A stretch of DNA of 18,804 nucleotides from Clostridiaceae bacterium (GCA_904502175.1 CAJGDU010000009.1:1-18804), one strand, 5' to 3'; shown: positions 1 to 7,873, counted from the first letter of the stretch. Made by a program: numbers and translations. The notes: a model not told the origin generated them from the sequence alone.

Positions 1-1688
1 CCCATGGTCCCGTAGCCGCTCTCCGCGACCATCTCGATCATCTCATCGACGGTGAACTGGTTTAAGTACTTCGTCCAGAGGGACGCGTCCTTTGCCACAT
101 CCTTCAGCAGGATGGGGCCGTCTTTGTAATTGACGCCCTGTTTCGGGACATTGCCTTCGGCCGCTTTCGTGGGCCGCTGGTCGCTGTTGGCAACGCTCTT
201 CGGCATGGAGAAGTCCGTCGGTTTCTGCGGGAACGTGCCCTTCTTGTCCGCGCGGGACAGGACCGTCAGGCCCTCACTCGTATCGTTGAAGAGGTTTCGG
301 ATGGCGGTGCCGGTCTTATCGTCTTTCTTCAGCGTCTTTTTCTCGGAGACCCTGTAGTCGAAGGTCTTCACGATGTCGCGGACAGAGCGGCCGACTTTGA
401 TCTTGTAGGTTCCGGCATCCAGCACCCACGCCTGGGCTTTCTTCATGTCATAGGAGGCCATGTCGTTGGTCCGGTAGGTCAGGGTCAGCGTCTCGCTCTT
501 TCCGGGCTGCAGCAGGCCGGTCTTGCCGTAGGCCGCCAGTTCGATGGCGCTCTTCTCGATGCCGCCTTTGGTGTACGGCGCGGAGAAGTAGACCTGAACG
601 ACGTCCTTGCCGGCCCGTTTGCCGGTGTTGGTCACTTTGACTTTGACGGTGACGTTCTGAGCATCCGCCTTGAAGCTTGTGACATCCCAGTCAAAGGTCG
701 TATAGGAGAGGCCGTAGCCGAAGGGGTACTGGACCGCCTTTTTGTTGAACGTCTCGAAATAACGGTAGCCGAGATAGATGCCTTCCTCATAGTCGATGAA
801 GTACTTGCCGAGGATGCTCGGAAGCGTCCCGTCGTACTGGTAATTGCCGAAGTTCCGGATGGTCGGGTTGTCCCCGAGTTTCCAGGCAATGGAGTCGGTG
901 AGCTTGCCGGAAGGGTTCACTTTGCCGGAGAGCACATCGCCCAGGGACTCGGCACCGATCTGGCCGGGGAGCCACATGAGGATGGCTGCCTTGATGCTGT
1001 CATACTGCTCGACCCAGTCCATCTCCATGGTGTTGGAGGTGTTGAAGACGACGATGACGTTCTCAAAGTTGGAGGTGACGGCGTCGAGCATGGCCCGCTG
1101 GGTCTCGTTGAGACGCAGGTCGGCCTTGGTGAGGTCCGCCAGTTCCGTGCCGGCGCTGCCGAAGACGATGAGGGCCGTATCCGAGAACTCCCGGGCGCTC
1201 GCCATGACCTCGTCGGAAATGTTCTCGATGGGCAGTTCCTCTGCCCCGTCGCCCTGGACATAATTCAGGAGCATGTCGATGAGGCCGTTGCCGGTCTCGG
1301 CAAGCGAGTACTGGCTCTTCCAGTTCTCATAGACCTTCTTGAGGTCCTTGTTGTACCGGATGCCGCCGTGTCTCAGGCCTTCGTAGAAGTCGACCGCCTC
1401 GTCTGCCACGACGGAACCGGACCCGCCTCCGCTGAGGAGCAGGTCGCAGGACGCGATGCCGAAGACATTCACTTTCTTGTTTTTCAGCGGCAGGAAACTG
1501 TCGTCGTTCTTGAGCAGGACCAGGCCTTCATCTTCCATCTGCCGGGCTATTTTGGAGGCGGCGGCGATCTGCTCATTCGAGATGCCGTTGGCCGCGAAAG
1601 CCGAAATGCCGGTGGTCAGAAGCAGGCACAGCACGATCAGGACCGCGGTCAGTGCTTTCCCCGTTGTTTTCCGAACGTTCTGTTTCAT
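1..1688 (-). CDS. Secreted GH3 beta-glucosidase, reversed domain order (3' end off window)
   Basis: Reading leftward from ATG at 1688, the frame stays open to the window edge (562 full codons seen). Residues 1-33 form a Sec signal peptide (basic MKQNVRKTTGK, hydrophobic core, cleavage near AFA). From about residue 50 a GH3 C-terminal type domain begins (EGLVLLKND, then SGGGSGS). A fibronectin-III-like domain starts near residue 320 (YPFGYGLSYTTF). After a linker (LSRADKKGTFP) the last visible residues (LNQFTVDEMIEMV) resemble the start of the GH3 N-terminal barrel. This C-domain-first order is a known GH3 subgroup, expected to hydrolyse beta-glucosides or short beta-glucans outside the cell. 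The catalytic aspartate lies in the barrel, outside the window, so activity cannot be judged. The start is supported by an AGGGGAG ribosome site just upstream. It follows purC on the same strand but has its own promoter. Confidence 0.9.
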   Translation of the reverse strand, partial: MKQNVRKTTGKALTAVLIVLCLLLTTGISAFAANGISNEQIAAASKIARQMEDEGLVLLKNDDSFLPLKNKKVNVFGIASCDLLLSGGGSGSVVADEAVDFYEGLRHGGIRYNKDLKKVYENWKSQYSLAETGNGLIDMLLNYVQGDGAEELPIENISDEVMASAREFSDTALIVFGSAGTELADLTKADLRLNETQRAMLDAVTSNFENVIVVFNTSNTMEMDWVEQYDSIKAAILMWLPGQIGAESLGDVLSGKVNPSGKLTDSIAWKLGDNPTIRNFGNYQYDGTLPSILGKYFIDYEEGIYLGYRYFETFNKKAVQYPFGYGLSYTTFDWDVTSFKADAQNVTVKVKVTNTGKRAGKDVVQVYFSAPYTKGGIEKSAIELAAYGKTGLLQPGKSETLTLTYRTNDMASYDMKKAQAWVLDAGTYKIKVGRSVRDIVKTFDYRVSEKKTLKKDDKTGTAIRNLFNDTSEGLTVLSRADKKGTFPQKPTDFSMPKSVANSDQRPTKAAEGNVPKQGVNYKDGPILLKDVAKDASLWTKYLNQFTVDEMIEMVAESGYGTM

Positions 1689-1724
1689 AGGGCTCCCCTT
1701 TCTCCGAATGCTTTCTCTGACCGT

Positions 1725-1755
1725 ATTATACCATTGAAGACGAAAAAATCCCCAA
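1725..1755 (-). promoter_or_regulatory. Promoter of the GH3 gene (extended -10)
   Basis: On the minus strand the sequence TGGTATAAT gives a perfect -10 (1725-1730) with the TG of an extended -10. No good -35 is visible: the best match, TTGGGG at 1750-1755 with a 19-base spacer, lies inside the purC terminator stem. The start codon is about 37 bases downstream of the -10. Confidence 0.6.
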
Positions 1756-1776
1756 AACCGAAAACAGTTTTGGGGA
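1743..1776 (-). terminator. Intrinsic terminator of purC
   Basis: Minus-strand hairpin with perfect 10-base arms, 1767-1776 and 1749-1758 (TCCCCAAAAC / GTTTTGGGGA), an 8-base loop and a run of six T on the coding strand (1743-1748). It begins about 20 bases after the purC stop. A second, perfect 12-base inverted repeat (1734-1745 / 1781-1792) encloses it. Confidence 0.85.
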
Positions 1777-1797
1777 GGTATTTCGTCTTCAATTTGT

Positions 1798-2670
1798 TTA
1801 CGCGAGGTCCTCTCCGGTGAGGAGTTTGTAGGCCTCGAGGTACTTGTCGATGGTCTTGTCGATGACGTCCTGCGGCAGGTCGTAGTTGCAGTCGGGGTGC
1901 GCCTTCAGGTAATCGCGGACAAACTGCTTGTCGAAGGACGGCTGACCGTGGCCCGGCTCATACCCTTCCACCGGCCAGAAACGGCTGGAGTCGGGGGTGA
2001 GCATTTCGTCGGCAACGACGATGTTGCCGTCTTCGTCGAGGCCGAACTCGAACTTGGTGTCGGCGATGATGATGCCCTTCGTGCGGGCGTAGTCGGCGCA
2101 CTTGTTGTAAAGAGCGAGGGTGCAGTCGCGCAGCTTCTTCGCGTACTCTTCCCCTTTGCCCGGGAACTCTTTTTCGAGGACCGCGATGGACTGCTCATAG
2201 GAGATGTTCTCGTCGTGGTCGCCGATCTCGGCCTTGGTGGACGGCGTGTAGATGGCTTCCGGCAGCTTGTCGGACTCTTTAAGGCCCTCCGGCAGTTTGA
2301 TGCCGCAGACCGTGCCGTTCTCGCAGTAGCTCTTCCAGCCGGAGCCGGTGATGTACCCGCGGACGATGGCTTCGATGGGAAGCATGGTCAGCTTCTTGCA
2401 GAGCATGCTGTTGCCGTCGAACTGAGGCTGACGGAAATACTCCGGCATGTCGTTCACGTCGACGCTGATCATATGGTTCGGAAGGATGTCTTTGGTCAGA
2501 TCGAACCAGAACTTGGACATCTGGGTGAGGACCGTGCCCTTCTTTGTGACTTCGTTTTTGAGGATGACGTCGAACGCGGAAATGCGGTCGGTGGCCACCA
2601 GGACGAGTGCATTGCCCAGGTCATAGATCTCCCGGACTTTTCCCTCTTTGACGGGCTTATACTCCTGCAT
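1798..2670 (-). CDS. purC: Phosphoribosylaminoimidazole-succinocarboxamide synthase (SAICAR synthetase)
   Basis: This 290-residue protein joins aspartate to CAIR using ATP to give SAICAR, a cytoplasmic step of de novo purine synthesis. Family motifs are clear: the N-terminal KEGKVREIYDL and LVATDRISAFDVI nucleotide-binding segment, IEAIVRGYITGSGW near residues 105-120, and late TKFEFGLDEDGNIVVADE followed by TPDSSRFWP. Length and the TPSTKAEIGDHDENIS segment fit the longer, ADE1-like class rather than the roughly 240-residue B. subtilis type. ATG at 2670 is preceded by a strong AGGAGG (2679-2684). The gene has its own promoter and terminator and no other purine gene is adjacent, so it appears to be monocistronic here. 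No PurBox-like or riboswitch-like leader was recognised. Confidence 0.96.
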   Translation of the reverse strand: MQEYKPVKEGKVREIYDLGNALVLVATDRISAFDVILKNEVTKKGTVLTQMSKFWFDLTKDILPNHMISVDVNDMPEYFRQPQFDGNSMLCKKLTMLPIEAIVRGYITGSGWKSYCENGTVCGIKLPEGLKESDKLPEAIYTPSTKAEIGDHDENISYEQSIAVLEKEFPGKGEEYAKKLRDCTLALYNKCADYARTKGIIIADTKFEFGLDEDGNIVVADEMLTPDSSRFWPVEGYEPGHGQPSFDKQFVRDYLKAHPDCNYDLPQDVIDKTIDKYLEAYKLLTGEDLA

Positions 2671-2712
2671 GATGAGGACCTCCTGAATTTGGGGTAATAA
2701 AAGAACAAAACT

Positions 2713-2740
2713 ATTGTACCTGTTTTCTGTGAAGCGTCAA
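2713..2740 (-). promoter_or_regulatory. Promoter of purC
   Basis: Minus-strand TTGACG (2735-2740) and TACAAT (2713-2718) are separated by 16 bases, a good sigma-A promoter. It begins only 8 bases beyond the stop codon of the upstream DUF1848 gene, where no terminator is visible, so some read-through into purC is possible. Confidence 0.7.
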
Positions 2741-2748
2741 GAGCTTTT

Positions 2749-3678
2749 CTAAAACAGGGCGATCTGCGGGTCCAGCCAGCTCTGCTGGTCGGCGTCGTGG
2801 ATGCGGTCGGCCGGGTGGGGCCCGCCGACGAGGAAGGGGCTCTCCGGGTCGTGCCGTTCCCGGTTCTGCACCACGGTCGGCCGGTCGTAATTGGCGTAGC
2901 AGTAGCGGCAGAAGTGGGCGCAGGTGTTGTACATGCCGATGTCCCCGCCGAGGAGACACGCGCACCCCTCCCGGGTCTGCGCCCTGTGTTTCGGCACGTC
3001 CAGCCGGATGTCCAGCGCCGCTTCGAGTTTCTCTTTCGTCAGGCAGCCGGAGACGTCGACCCCGTATCCGGCAAGGCGGGCATCTTCCAGACAGGCGATG
3101 AGTTCCATGCCGTGTTCGTGCGCGACGGACACCATCTGTTCCGCCATGGCATCCTGCTCCGGCCCGGTCACTTCCCGCACTTCAGGGAAGTTCTTTCGGG
3201 TCTTCTGGTAGAGGTCGATGAAACTGAAAATGACCCCGGTCGTATACCCTTCCAGCTCTTCCGCCATGGTCTCGAAGGCGCGGAAGTGGTAGTCCATGGA
3301 GTAGCGGTCCGATAAGAAGATGGGGTCGTATCGCCAGACGACACGCTCCTTTCCCACGGCGTCGGACAGTTCCCGGAAAGACCGCAGGACCTCATGCTTG
3401 TCCGGCACGCCGGGCTCGATGTCCTTCCCGTAGGGCGTGATGGTCACATGCCAGAACTGCCGGAAGGCGTCCAGTTCCCGGAGGCGGGGCAGCATGGGCG
3501 ACGGGTCCTTCGTGCAGAAGACCAGGGCGTCCACCACGTCCGGAGCCAGTCGGTAGCGGGTCACGGCGTTGAGGTCGTAGGGGTTGCGCACCAGGACCTC
3601 TCCGGCCCGGACGCGGTTGTAAAACCACTCCGCATAGAAGGCCGGGATATCGGTCCGGCTGCCCGTGTTGAGGATCAT
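2749..3678 (-). CDS. DUF1848 family protein with radical-SAM-like cysteine cluster
   Basis: The 309-residue protein opens with MILNTGSRTDIPAFYAEWF, the hallmark start of the DUF1848 family, whose function is unknown. The visible family core includes FCTKDPSPMLPRL, FWHVTITPYG and VVWRYDPIF. Near the C-terminus lie Cys239, Cys241 and then Cys253-x3-Cys257-x2-Cys260, the last three in the CX3CX2C spacing used by radical SAM enzymes to hold a 4Fe-4S cluster. In classical radical SAM proteins that motif is near the N-terminus, so its place here is unusual but is a known trait of this family. ATG at 3678 is preceded by GGGAGG at 7 bases. The gene lies 65 bases after the Gfo/Idh gene, behind a hairpin. 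Redox or radical chemistry is inference only. Confidence 0.85.
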   Translation of the reverse strand: MILNTGSRTDIPAFYAEWFYNRVRAGEVLVRNPYDLNAVTRYRLAPDVVDALVFCTKDPSPMLPRLRELDAFRQFWHVTITPYGKDIEPGVPDKHEVLRSFRELSDAVGKERVVWRYDPIFLSDRYSMDYHFRAFETMAEELEGYTTGVIFSFIDLYQKTRKNFPEVREVTGPEQDAMAEQMVSVAHEHGMELIACLEDARLAGYGVDVSGCLTKEKLEAALDIRLDVPKHRAQTREGCACLLGGDIGMYNTCAHFCRYCYANYDRPTVVQNRERHDPESPFLVGGPHPADRIHDADQQSWLDPQIALF

Positions 3679-3697
3679 GTCCCCGCCTCCCTTTCAA

Positions 3698-3727
3698 AGA
3701 ACTGCCTGACGGATGCCAGGCAGTTCT
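3698..3727 (-). terminator. Hairpin between the oxidoreductase and DUF1848 genes, weak terminator or attenuator
   Basis: Perfect 11-base arms (AGAACTGCCTG at 3698-3708 and its complement at 3717-3727) enclose an 8-base loop just after the Gfo/Idh stop codon. The following coding-strand sequence, TTGAAAGG, is a poor T-run, so termination is probably partial. The stem ends 8 bases before the AAGGGAGG ribosome site of the DUF1848 gene. Confidence 0.5.
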
Positions 3728-3743
3728 GCTTTGGAAACGTGTG

Positions 3744-4757
3744 TTACCACTGTTCGTTCGGATATTGCATACCCCACTCTTTCCGAAGCGCCGTCATGAG
3801 GTCCATGACGTCCCGGGTCAGGGGCAGTTTCATCTGCTCATACGCTTTTTTCATCGCGTCCGGAGACGACCCGTCCAGCAGCGAGACCGCCGCTTCGAAG
3901 TCCTCCAGCTCATATTGGAGTGCCTTTGCCGTCTCTCCGGCCTCCACGGTCCGGGTGGCGCCGGTCTCGGCGTCGACGATGACGGCCCGCTCCCCTCTGG
4001 GATACTCCATGATCTCGATGTAGCCCTTTTCGCAGGAGACCATGGCCCGCTTCGGCTGCTTCGAGTGCATGCTCAGCGCGATGGTGGCCAACTGGCCGTC
4101 CGGGTTCTTCAGAAGGATGGTGTCCATCTCATCCGAACCCGTCGGTGAGGGCTGCCACTGGCTTGCAACCTCATGCGGACAGCTGCTCATGAAACTGCGG
4201 ACGAGCGAGATGGCATAGACCCCGATGTCCAGCAGCGCGCCTCCGGCAAGGTCCATGTTGAAGAACCGGTTGGTCATGTCATAGTCCTTGAAGCTGCCGA
4301 AGTTCATGGTGATGAGCTGCACCCGGCCCAGTTCGCCGGACGCCACCAGCTGCCACAACTCGCGGTACAGCGGCATGTGCCAGATGGTCATGGCCTCCGC
4401 GAGGAGAAGGGCCTTCTCCTCGGCCAGAGCGCACAGGTCATCGAGTTCGCGCACGTTCAGCGTGATGGCTTTCTCGATGTACACATGCTTTCCGTGCTCC
4501 AGCGCCTTTTTCGCGAACGCGTAATGGGTGTTGTGGGGCGTGGTGAGGTAGACGGCATCCACTTCCGGGTCCCGGAACACATCGTCCATGTCCGGATAGA
4601 CCGTTTCGATGCCGTACTTCTCCGCGAAGGCCACACCTTTCTCATAGGTGCGGTTGCCGACGGAATAGATGTGTCTGCCCTGTTCCCGCAGAGCCGCCGC
4701 CATCTCATTGGCGATGACACCGGTCCCGAGAACGGCCCAGTTGAGGTTGCTCTTCAT
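3744..4757 (-). CDS. Gfo/Idh/MocA family NAD(P)-dependent oxidoreductase
   Basis: A 337-residue protein with an N-terminal Rossmann fold (WAVLGTGVIANEMA, residues 7-20), then AVYLTTPHNTHYAFAKKAL and HVYIEKAITLN, where Lys96 occupies the EKP-type catalytic lysine position with Ala in place of Pro. GGALLDIGVYAISLV around residues 172-186 is the typical start of the C-terminal substrate domain. Family members oxidise or reduce sugars, inositols or related diols with NAD(P); the substrate cannot be named from sequence, and the trans-dihydrodiol dehydrogenase-like branch is one possibility. ATG at 4757 follows AGGAAA, 15 bases after the stop of the lipoprotein gene, so the two are very likely co-transcribed. 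Confidence 0.9.
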   Translation of the reverse strand: MKSNLNWAVLGTGVIANEMAAALREQGRHIYSVGNRTYEKGVAFAEKYGIETVYPDMDDVFRDPEVDAVYLTTPHNTHYAFAKKALEHGKHVYIEKAITLNVRELDDLCALAEEKALLLAEAMTIWHMPLYRELWQLVASGELGRVQLITMNFGSFKDYDMTNRFFNMDLAGGALLDIGVYAISLVRSFMSSCPHEVASQWQPSPTGSDEMDTILLKNPDGQLATIALSMHSKQPKRAMVSCEKGYIEIMEYPRGERAVIVDAETGATRTVEAGETAKALQYELEDFEAAVSLLDGSSPDAMKKAYEQMKLPLTRDVMDLMTALRKEWGMQYPNEQW

Positions 4758-4772
4758 CTCTGTTTCCTGTTC

Positions 4773-5300
4773 TTATCGGACAAAGACGCACTCGTTGACA
4801 TCTTCGTCATTGGCGGCCTGCCAGTACAGTTCCCCGTTCTTGTAGAGGAACTTGCCCTTGCCGTCCGTATACCTGACGGCCTCGTTCTCGGCGCCGTCCT
4901 CTTTCAGTGTGAGAGTCATACGGGTGCAGTCCTTGTAGGTGAGCTCGCCGGTGGCGTCGTTGAACGTGGCGGTCATGTTCCAGTTCTCGGACTCGAACGC
5001 CGTGCTGCCCCAGTGGACATGGATCTGGTAGACCTGGTCCTTGCCGCCCCGGACTTCCATGGTGGCTCTCTGACTGATGCGGTCGCTCCAGGTACCGGTC
5101 AGCTTGATGTCGTTCAGGATGACCGTGGTGTCGACGGTCTTGTCGGATTTGGCGGTAGTCTCTTCCGCTTTTTCCGTCGACTTCTCCACCGTCACGACCG
5201 GTTCGGTCGTGGTGATGGTGACGTCTTCCGTCTTCTGGCAGGCGGTCAGCGCCAGGACGAGCGTAAGGGCGAGCAGTGCCGCGAACAGTTTCTGTTTCAT
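4773..5300 (-). CDS. Putative small lipoprotein of unknown function
   Basis: The 175-residue protein starts MKQKLFAALLALTLVLAL and carries the lipobox LTAC, with Cys21 as the likely lipid-modified residue. A Thr/Glu/Lys-rich linker (about residues 23-60) leads to a beta-rich domain with alternating short strands (LTGTWSDRISQRATMEV, YQIHVHWGS, GELTYKD), which may be a small barrel or ligand-binding fold. I recognise no enzyme motif. An AAGGAG ribosome site precedes ATG 5300 and a promoter lies upstream. It shares a transcript with the Gfo/Idh gene, so a role in sensing or binding a substrate at the cell surface is possible but is only inference. Confidence 0.8.
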   Translation of the reverse strand: MKQKLFAALLALTLVLALTACQKTEDVTITTTEPVVTVEKSTEKAEETTAKSDKTVDTTVILNDIKLTGTWSDRISQRATMEVRGGKDQVYQIHVHWGSTAFESENWNMTATFNDATGELTYKDCTRMTLTLKEDGAENEAVRYTDGKGKFLYKNGELYWQAANDEDVNECVFVR

Positions 5301-5339
5301 AATGAACGCTCCTTTTTAAAACAGCAATTCTTCCATTTC

Positions 5340-5367
5340 AGTATATTCGGTTCCGGGGAAAAAGCAA
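5340..5367 (-). promoter_or_regulatory. Promoter of the lipoprotein-oxidoreductase operon
   Basis: Minus-strand TTGCTT (5362-5367) and TATACT (5340-5345) with a 16-base spacer, 40 bases upstream of the lipoprotein start. It sits in the 84-base gap after the HAD gene, where no convincing terminator is seen. Confidence 0.5.
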
Positions 5368-5384
5368 GGGCGATGCACCCCGCG

Positions 5385-6272
5385 TCAGCAGTCCTTTTCC
5401 CGGCTCTCCTTCAGGTCCTTGTAATAGATGGATTCGAGCTTCTCATTGGCCACGGTCCGGTCCAGGATGGCCTTGACCAGAAGGTCCAGTTCAGTCCCCT
5501 CGGAATAGTCGGCGGGCGCGAAATAGCGGATGCGGTTGTCCCGCATCATCTTGTGGACCTTGGTCCGGTCATCCGTCTCGGCGTTGTATACGCCGATGGA
5601 GTGGCCGCCGTAGGAGTTGACGAGTTTCATGCAGGGGACGTCGGTGTCGCTGTCCCCGATGTAGATCATGTTCCGGAAGGGGACTCTGATCTCGTCCGGC
5701 GGGAAATAGTCGTTCACCCCGGGGTCGTTCCAGTCGAGGACGCCCTTGGAAATGCGGAACAGGAACTGCGTCTTGTTCGTGTAGTTGACCACCTGCGCCG
5801 GCCAGACGGCCACGCCCTTCTCATCGTAGAGGAAGGAGCTGGCGTAGACCTGCTCGAAGGCGCCGTTCTTTGCGACAGAGGTGCCCTCGATCATCTCTTT
5901 GAGGCCGGAGGAGATGATGTAGTGTTCGACGATGACGCCCTTCTCTGCCCCGTAGGCACGGATGCGCTCGAACCACTCCTCGGCGCCCGGAAAGAGTTTC
6001 ACCCGGGACCCGTACGCTTCGAGGGCTTCCCGGTTGAAGACGAGGGTGCCCCGGGCCTCTTCTTTCATGAGGTACATGTAGGCGAGGTTCGAGTCCATCT
6101 CGTTCTCTTTCGAGAGCACATCGCTCATCTCCCAGAACTTATCGACTTCATGACCCACGGACTGGATGTACCCCTGGGCCTGCATGTCGTCCGGCGACAG
6201 CGTCTTGTCGAAGTCGTAGCAGATGGCCACGACCGGGAGATTTTCTTTGGTTTTCCGACGGTATTCGCTCAA
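5385..6272 (-). CDS. HAD-superfamily hydrolase (phosphatase), TTG start
   Basis: From TTG at 6272 the protein has 295 residues. HAD motif I is YDFDKTLSPDD, with nucleophile Asp20 and acid/base Asp22. Motif II is YIISSG, and motif IV is IGDSDTD near residue 205. A helical cap (about residues 30-100) lies between motifs I and II, as in phosphoserine-phosphatase-like enzymes, but the substrate is unknown. The frame also opens from a GTG at 6332, but that codon overlaps the -35 element and the added stretch contains the TATAAT box. TTG 6272 has an AGAGAGGAG ribosome site (6280-6288) at 7 bases, so it is chosen. The gene is divergent from glgA; a link to sugar phosphates is possible but unproven. 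Confidence 0.87.
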   Translation of the reverse strand: MSEYRRKTKENLPVVAICYDFDKTLSPDDMQAQGYIQSVGHEVDKFWEMSDVLSKENEMDSNLAYMYLMKEEARGTLVFNREALEAYGSRVKLFPGAEEWFERIRAYGAEKGVIVEHYIISSGLKEMIEGTSVAKNGAFEQVYASSFLYDEKGVAVWPAQVVNYTNKTQFLFRISKGVLDWNDPGVNDYFPPDEIRVPFRNMIYIGDSDTDVPCMKLVNSYGGHSIGVYNAETDDRTKVHKMMRDNRIRYFAPADYSEGTELDLLVKAILDRTVANEKLESIYYKDLKESREKDC

Positions 6273-6308
6273 TGGAAAGCTCCTCTCTTTTTCAGTGGTC
6301 TCAAAAGA

Positions 6309-6337
6309 ATTATAAATCGCCCTTTCGCACACTGCAA
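6309..6337 (-). promoter_or_regulatory. Promoter of the HAD gene
   Basis: Minus-strand TTGCAG (6332-6337), a 17-base spacer and a perfect TATAAT (6309-6314). It decides against the longer GTG-start frame, since transcription would begin downstream of that GTG. Confidence 0.75.
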
Positions 6338-6339
6338 CC

Positions 6340-6368
6340 TTTCCAACTTTCGGCCCGCATGGTATACT
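6340..6368 (+). promoter_or_regulatory. Promoter of glgA
   Basis: Plus-strand TATACT (6363-6368) preceded by TG (6360-6361), an extended -10. The -35 is weak (TTTCCA, 6340-6345, 17-base spacer). Only two bases separate this -35 region from that of the divergent HAD promoter. Confidence 0.6.
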
Positions 6369-6413
6369 GAAAACAGATTGTTTCGGAAAACAAGACAGAA
6401 AGGAGTGGACCGC

Positions 6414-7862
6414 ATGAAAGTCTTATTCGCCGGTTCCGAGTGTTATCCCTTTGCCAAGACCGGAGGCCTCGGCGACGTCATGAGCGCGCTGCCGAAAGCC
6501 CTGGCCAAAGAAGGCGTGGACGTCCGTGTCATCATGCCGAAGTACGCCTGTATCCCCCAGCAGTACAAGGACCGCATGGAGTATGTCTGTCACTTCGAAA
6601 TGGACATCACGAGCGCGGGCATCATGAAATATGTGGGCATCGTCTCTCTGCAGCAGGACGGGGTCACCTACTACTTCGTCGACAACGAAGAGTACTTCTC
6701 GAACGGCAACCCCTACACCAGCATGGCGGAGGACCTCGGCAAGTTCATCTTCTTCGACAAGGCCGTCCTGGCCGCTCTTCCCGTCATCGGCTTCGAGCCC
6801 GATGTCATCCACTGCCACGACTGGCAGGCGGGCCTCATCCCGGTCTATCTGCGCACCCTCTTCCGGGACTCCTGGGCGGGGCAGAACGCCAAGACCATCA
6901 TCACCGTCCACAATCTGAAGTTCCAGGGCCAGCATGAACTGGACCTCATCAAATATCTCTCCGGTCTGCCGGACTATGTCTTCACCCCGGACCAGCTGGA
7001 GATCAACGACGACGCCAACATGCTGAAGGGCGCCCTCGTCTACTCGGACATCATCTCGACCGTGTCGGACACCTATGCCGGAGAGATCAAGACCGCGGAG
7101 TACGGCGAGTACCTCGACCCGGTCATCCGGTATCATCACATGAAGCTCTGCGGCATCGTCAACGGCATCGACTATGACATCTGGGACCCCGCCACCGACG
7201 ACAAGCTGGCGCAGAAGTACGACGTGAACAGCGCCGTCGAGGGCAAGAAGGCCAACAAGAGAGCGCTGCAGGAGGAGCTGGGCCTCGAAGTGGACGACAG
7301 CAAGTTCATGATCGCCCTCATCTCCCGGCTCACCGACCAGAAGGGCCTGGACCTCATCGCCCCCATCTTCGAGCAGTTCCTCGACGGGAACACCCAGTTC
7401 GTGCTCATCGGCACGGGCGAGCCCCGGTACGAGGACATGTTCCGGTTCTTCGAGAATGAGCACAAGGGCACGGTCTCCTCGAACATCATGTATTCCGACG
7501 ACAGGGCCCACAAAGTCTACGCGGCGGCGGACGCCTTCCTCGTCCCCTCCCGCTTCGAGCCCTGCGGCCTCACCCAGCTCATCTCGTTCCGGTACGGCTC
7601 CATCCCCATCGTCCGGGAGACCGGCGGGCTCAAGGACACCGTCCAGCCGTACAACTGGACCGACGGTTCCGGCAACGGCTTCTCCTTCGACCAGTACCGG
7701 GCCGACCTGCTCCTGAACGCGGTCAACTATGCGAAGACCCTCTACTTTACCGAACGGGACAACTGGGATGCCATGGTCCGGCGTGCCATGGAGACCGACC
7801 ACTCCTGGGGCGCCTCCGCCAAACAGTATATCGACCTCTACCACAGAGTTCTGGGGTACTGA
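6414..7862 (+). CDS. glgA: Glycogen synthase (ADP-glucose:glucan glucosyltransferase, GT5)
   Basis: The 482-residue protein begins MKVLFAGSECYPFAKTGGLG, with the KTGGLGD nucleotide-sugar motif at residues 15-21. Further GT5 signatures are HCHDWQAGLIPVYLR, TVHNLKFQG, NGIDYDIWDP and the C-terminal EPCGLTQL (Glu382), followed by GGLKDTVQPYN. It extends alpha-1,4-glucan chains from ADP-glucose in the cytoplasm. Length fits bacterial GlgA. ATG 6414 has AAAGGAG upstream and matches the conserved N-terminus, although the frame is open for another 2.2 kb upstream as antisense of other genes. No other glycogen genes (glgC, glgD, glgB, glgP) lie in the window; glgA stands alone and ends in a bidirectional terminator. 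Confidence 0.96.
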   Translation: MKVLFAGSECYPFAKTGGLGDVMSALPKALAKEGVDVRVIMPKYACIPQQYKDRMEYVCHFEMDITSAGIMKYVGIVSLQQDGVTYYFVDNEEYFSNGNPYTSMAEDLGKFIFFDKAVLAALPVIGFEPDVIHCHDWQAGLIPVYLRTLFRDSWAGQNAKTIITVHNLKFQGQHELDLIKYLSGLPDYVFTPDQLEINDDANMLKGALVYSDIISTVSDTYAGEIKTAEYGEYLDPVIRYHHMKLCGIVNGIDYDIWDPATDDKLAQKYDVNSAVEGKKANKRALQEELGLEVDDSKFMIALISRLTDQKGLDLIAPIFEQFLDGNTQFVLIGTGEPRYEDMFRFFENEHKGTVSSNIMYSDDRAHKVYAAADAFLVPSRFEPCGLTQLISFRYGSIPIVRETGGLKDTVQPYNWTDGSGNGFSFDQYRADLLLNAVNYAKTLYFTERDNWDAMVRRAMETDHSWGASAKQYIDLYHRVLGY

Positions 7863-7873
7863 GCGCATCAAAC

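Noticed and set aside
2671..2712. Purine riboswitch or PurBox upstream of purC
   Set aside because: The leader after the predicted start site is only about 35 bases, too short for a purine aptamer, and no PurBox-like repeat is seen.
4173..6413. Plus-strand open frame running into glgA for about 2.2 kb
   Set aside because: It is antisense to the oxidoreductase, lipoprotein and HAD genes, has low-complexity Val/Asp/Gly-rich translation, and glgA has its own ribosome site and conserved start at 6414.
6423..7871. 482-codon minus-strand open frame opposite glgA
   Set aside because: Its translation matches no family and is compositionally biased; it mirrors the strong third-position GC bias of glgA.
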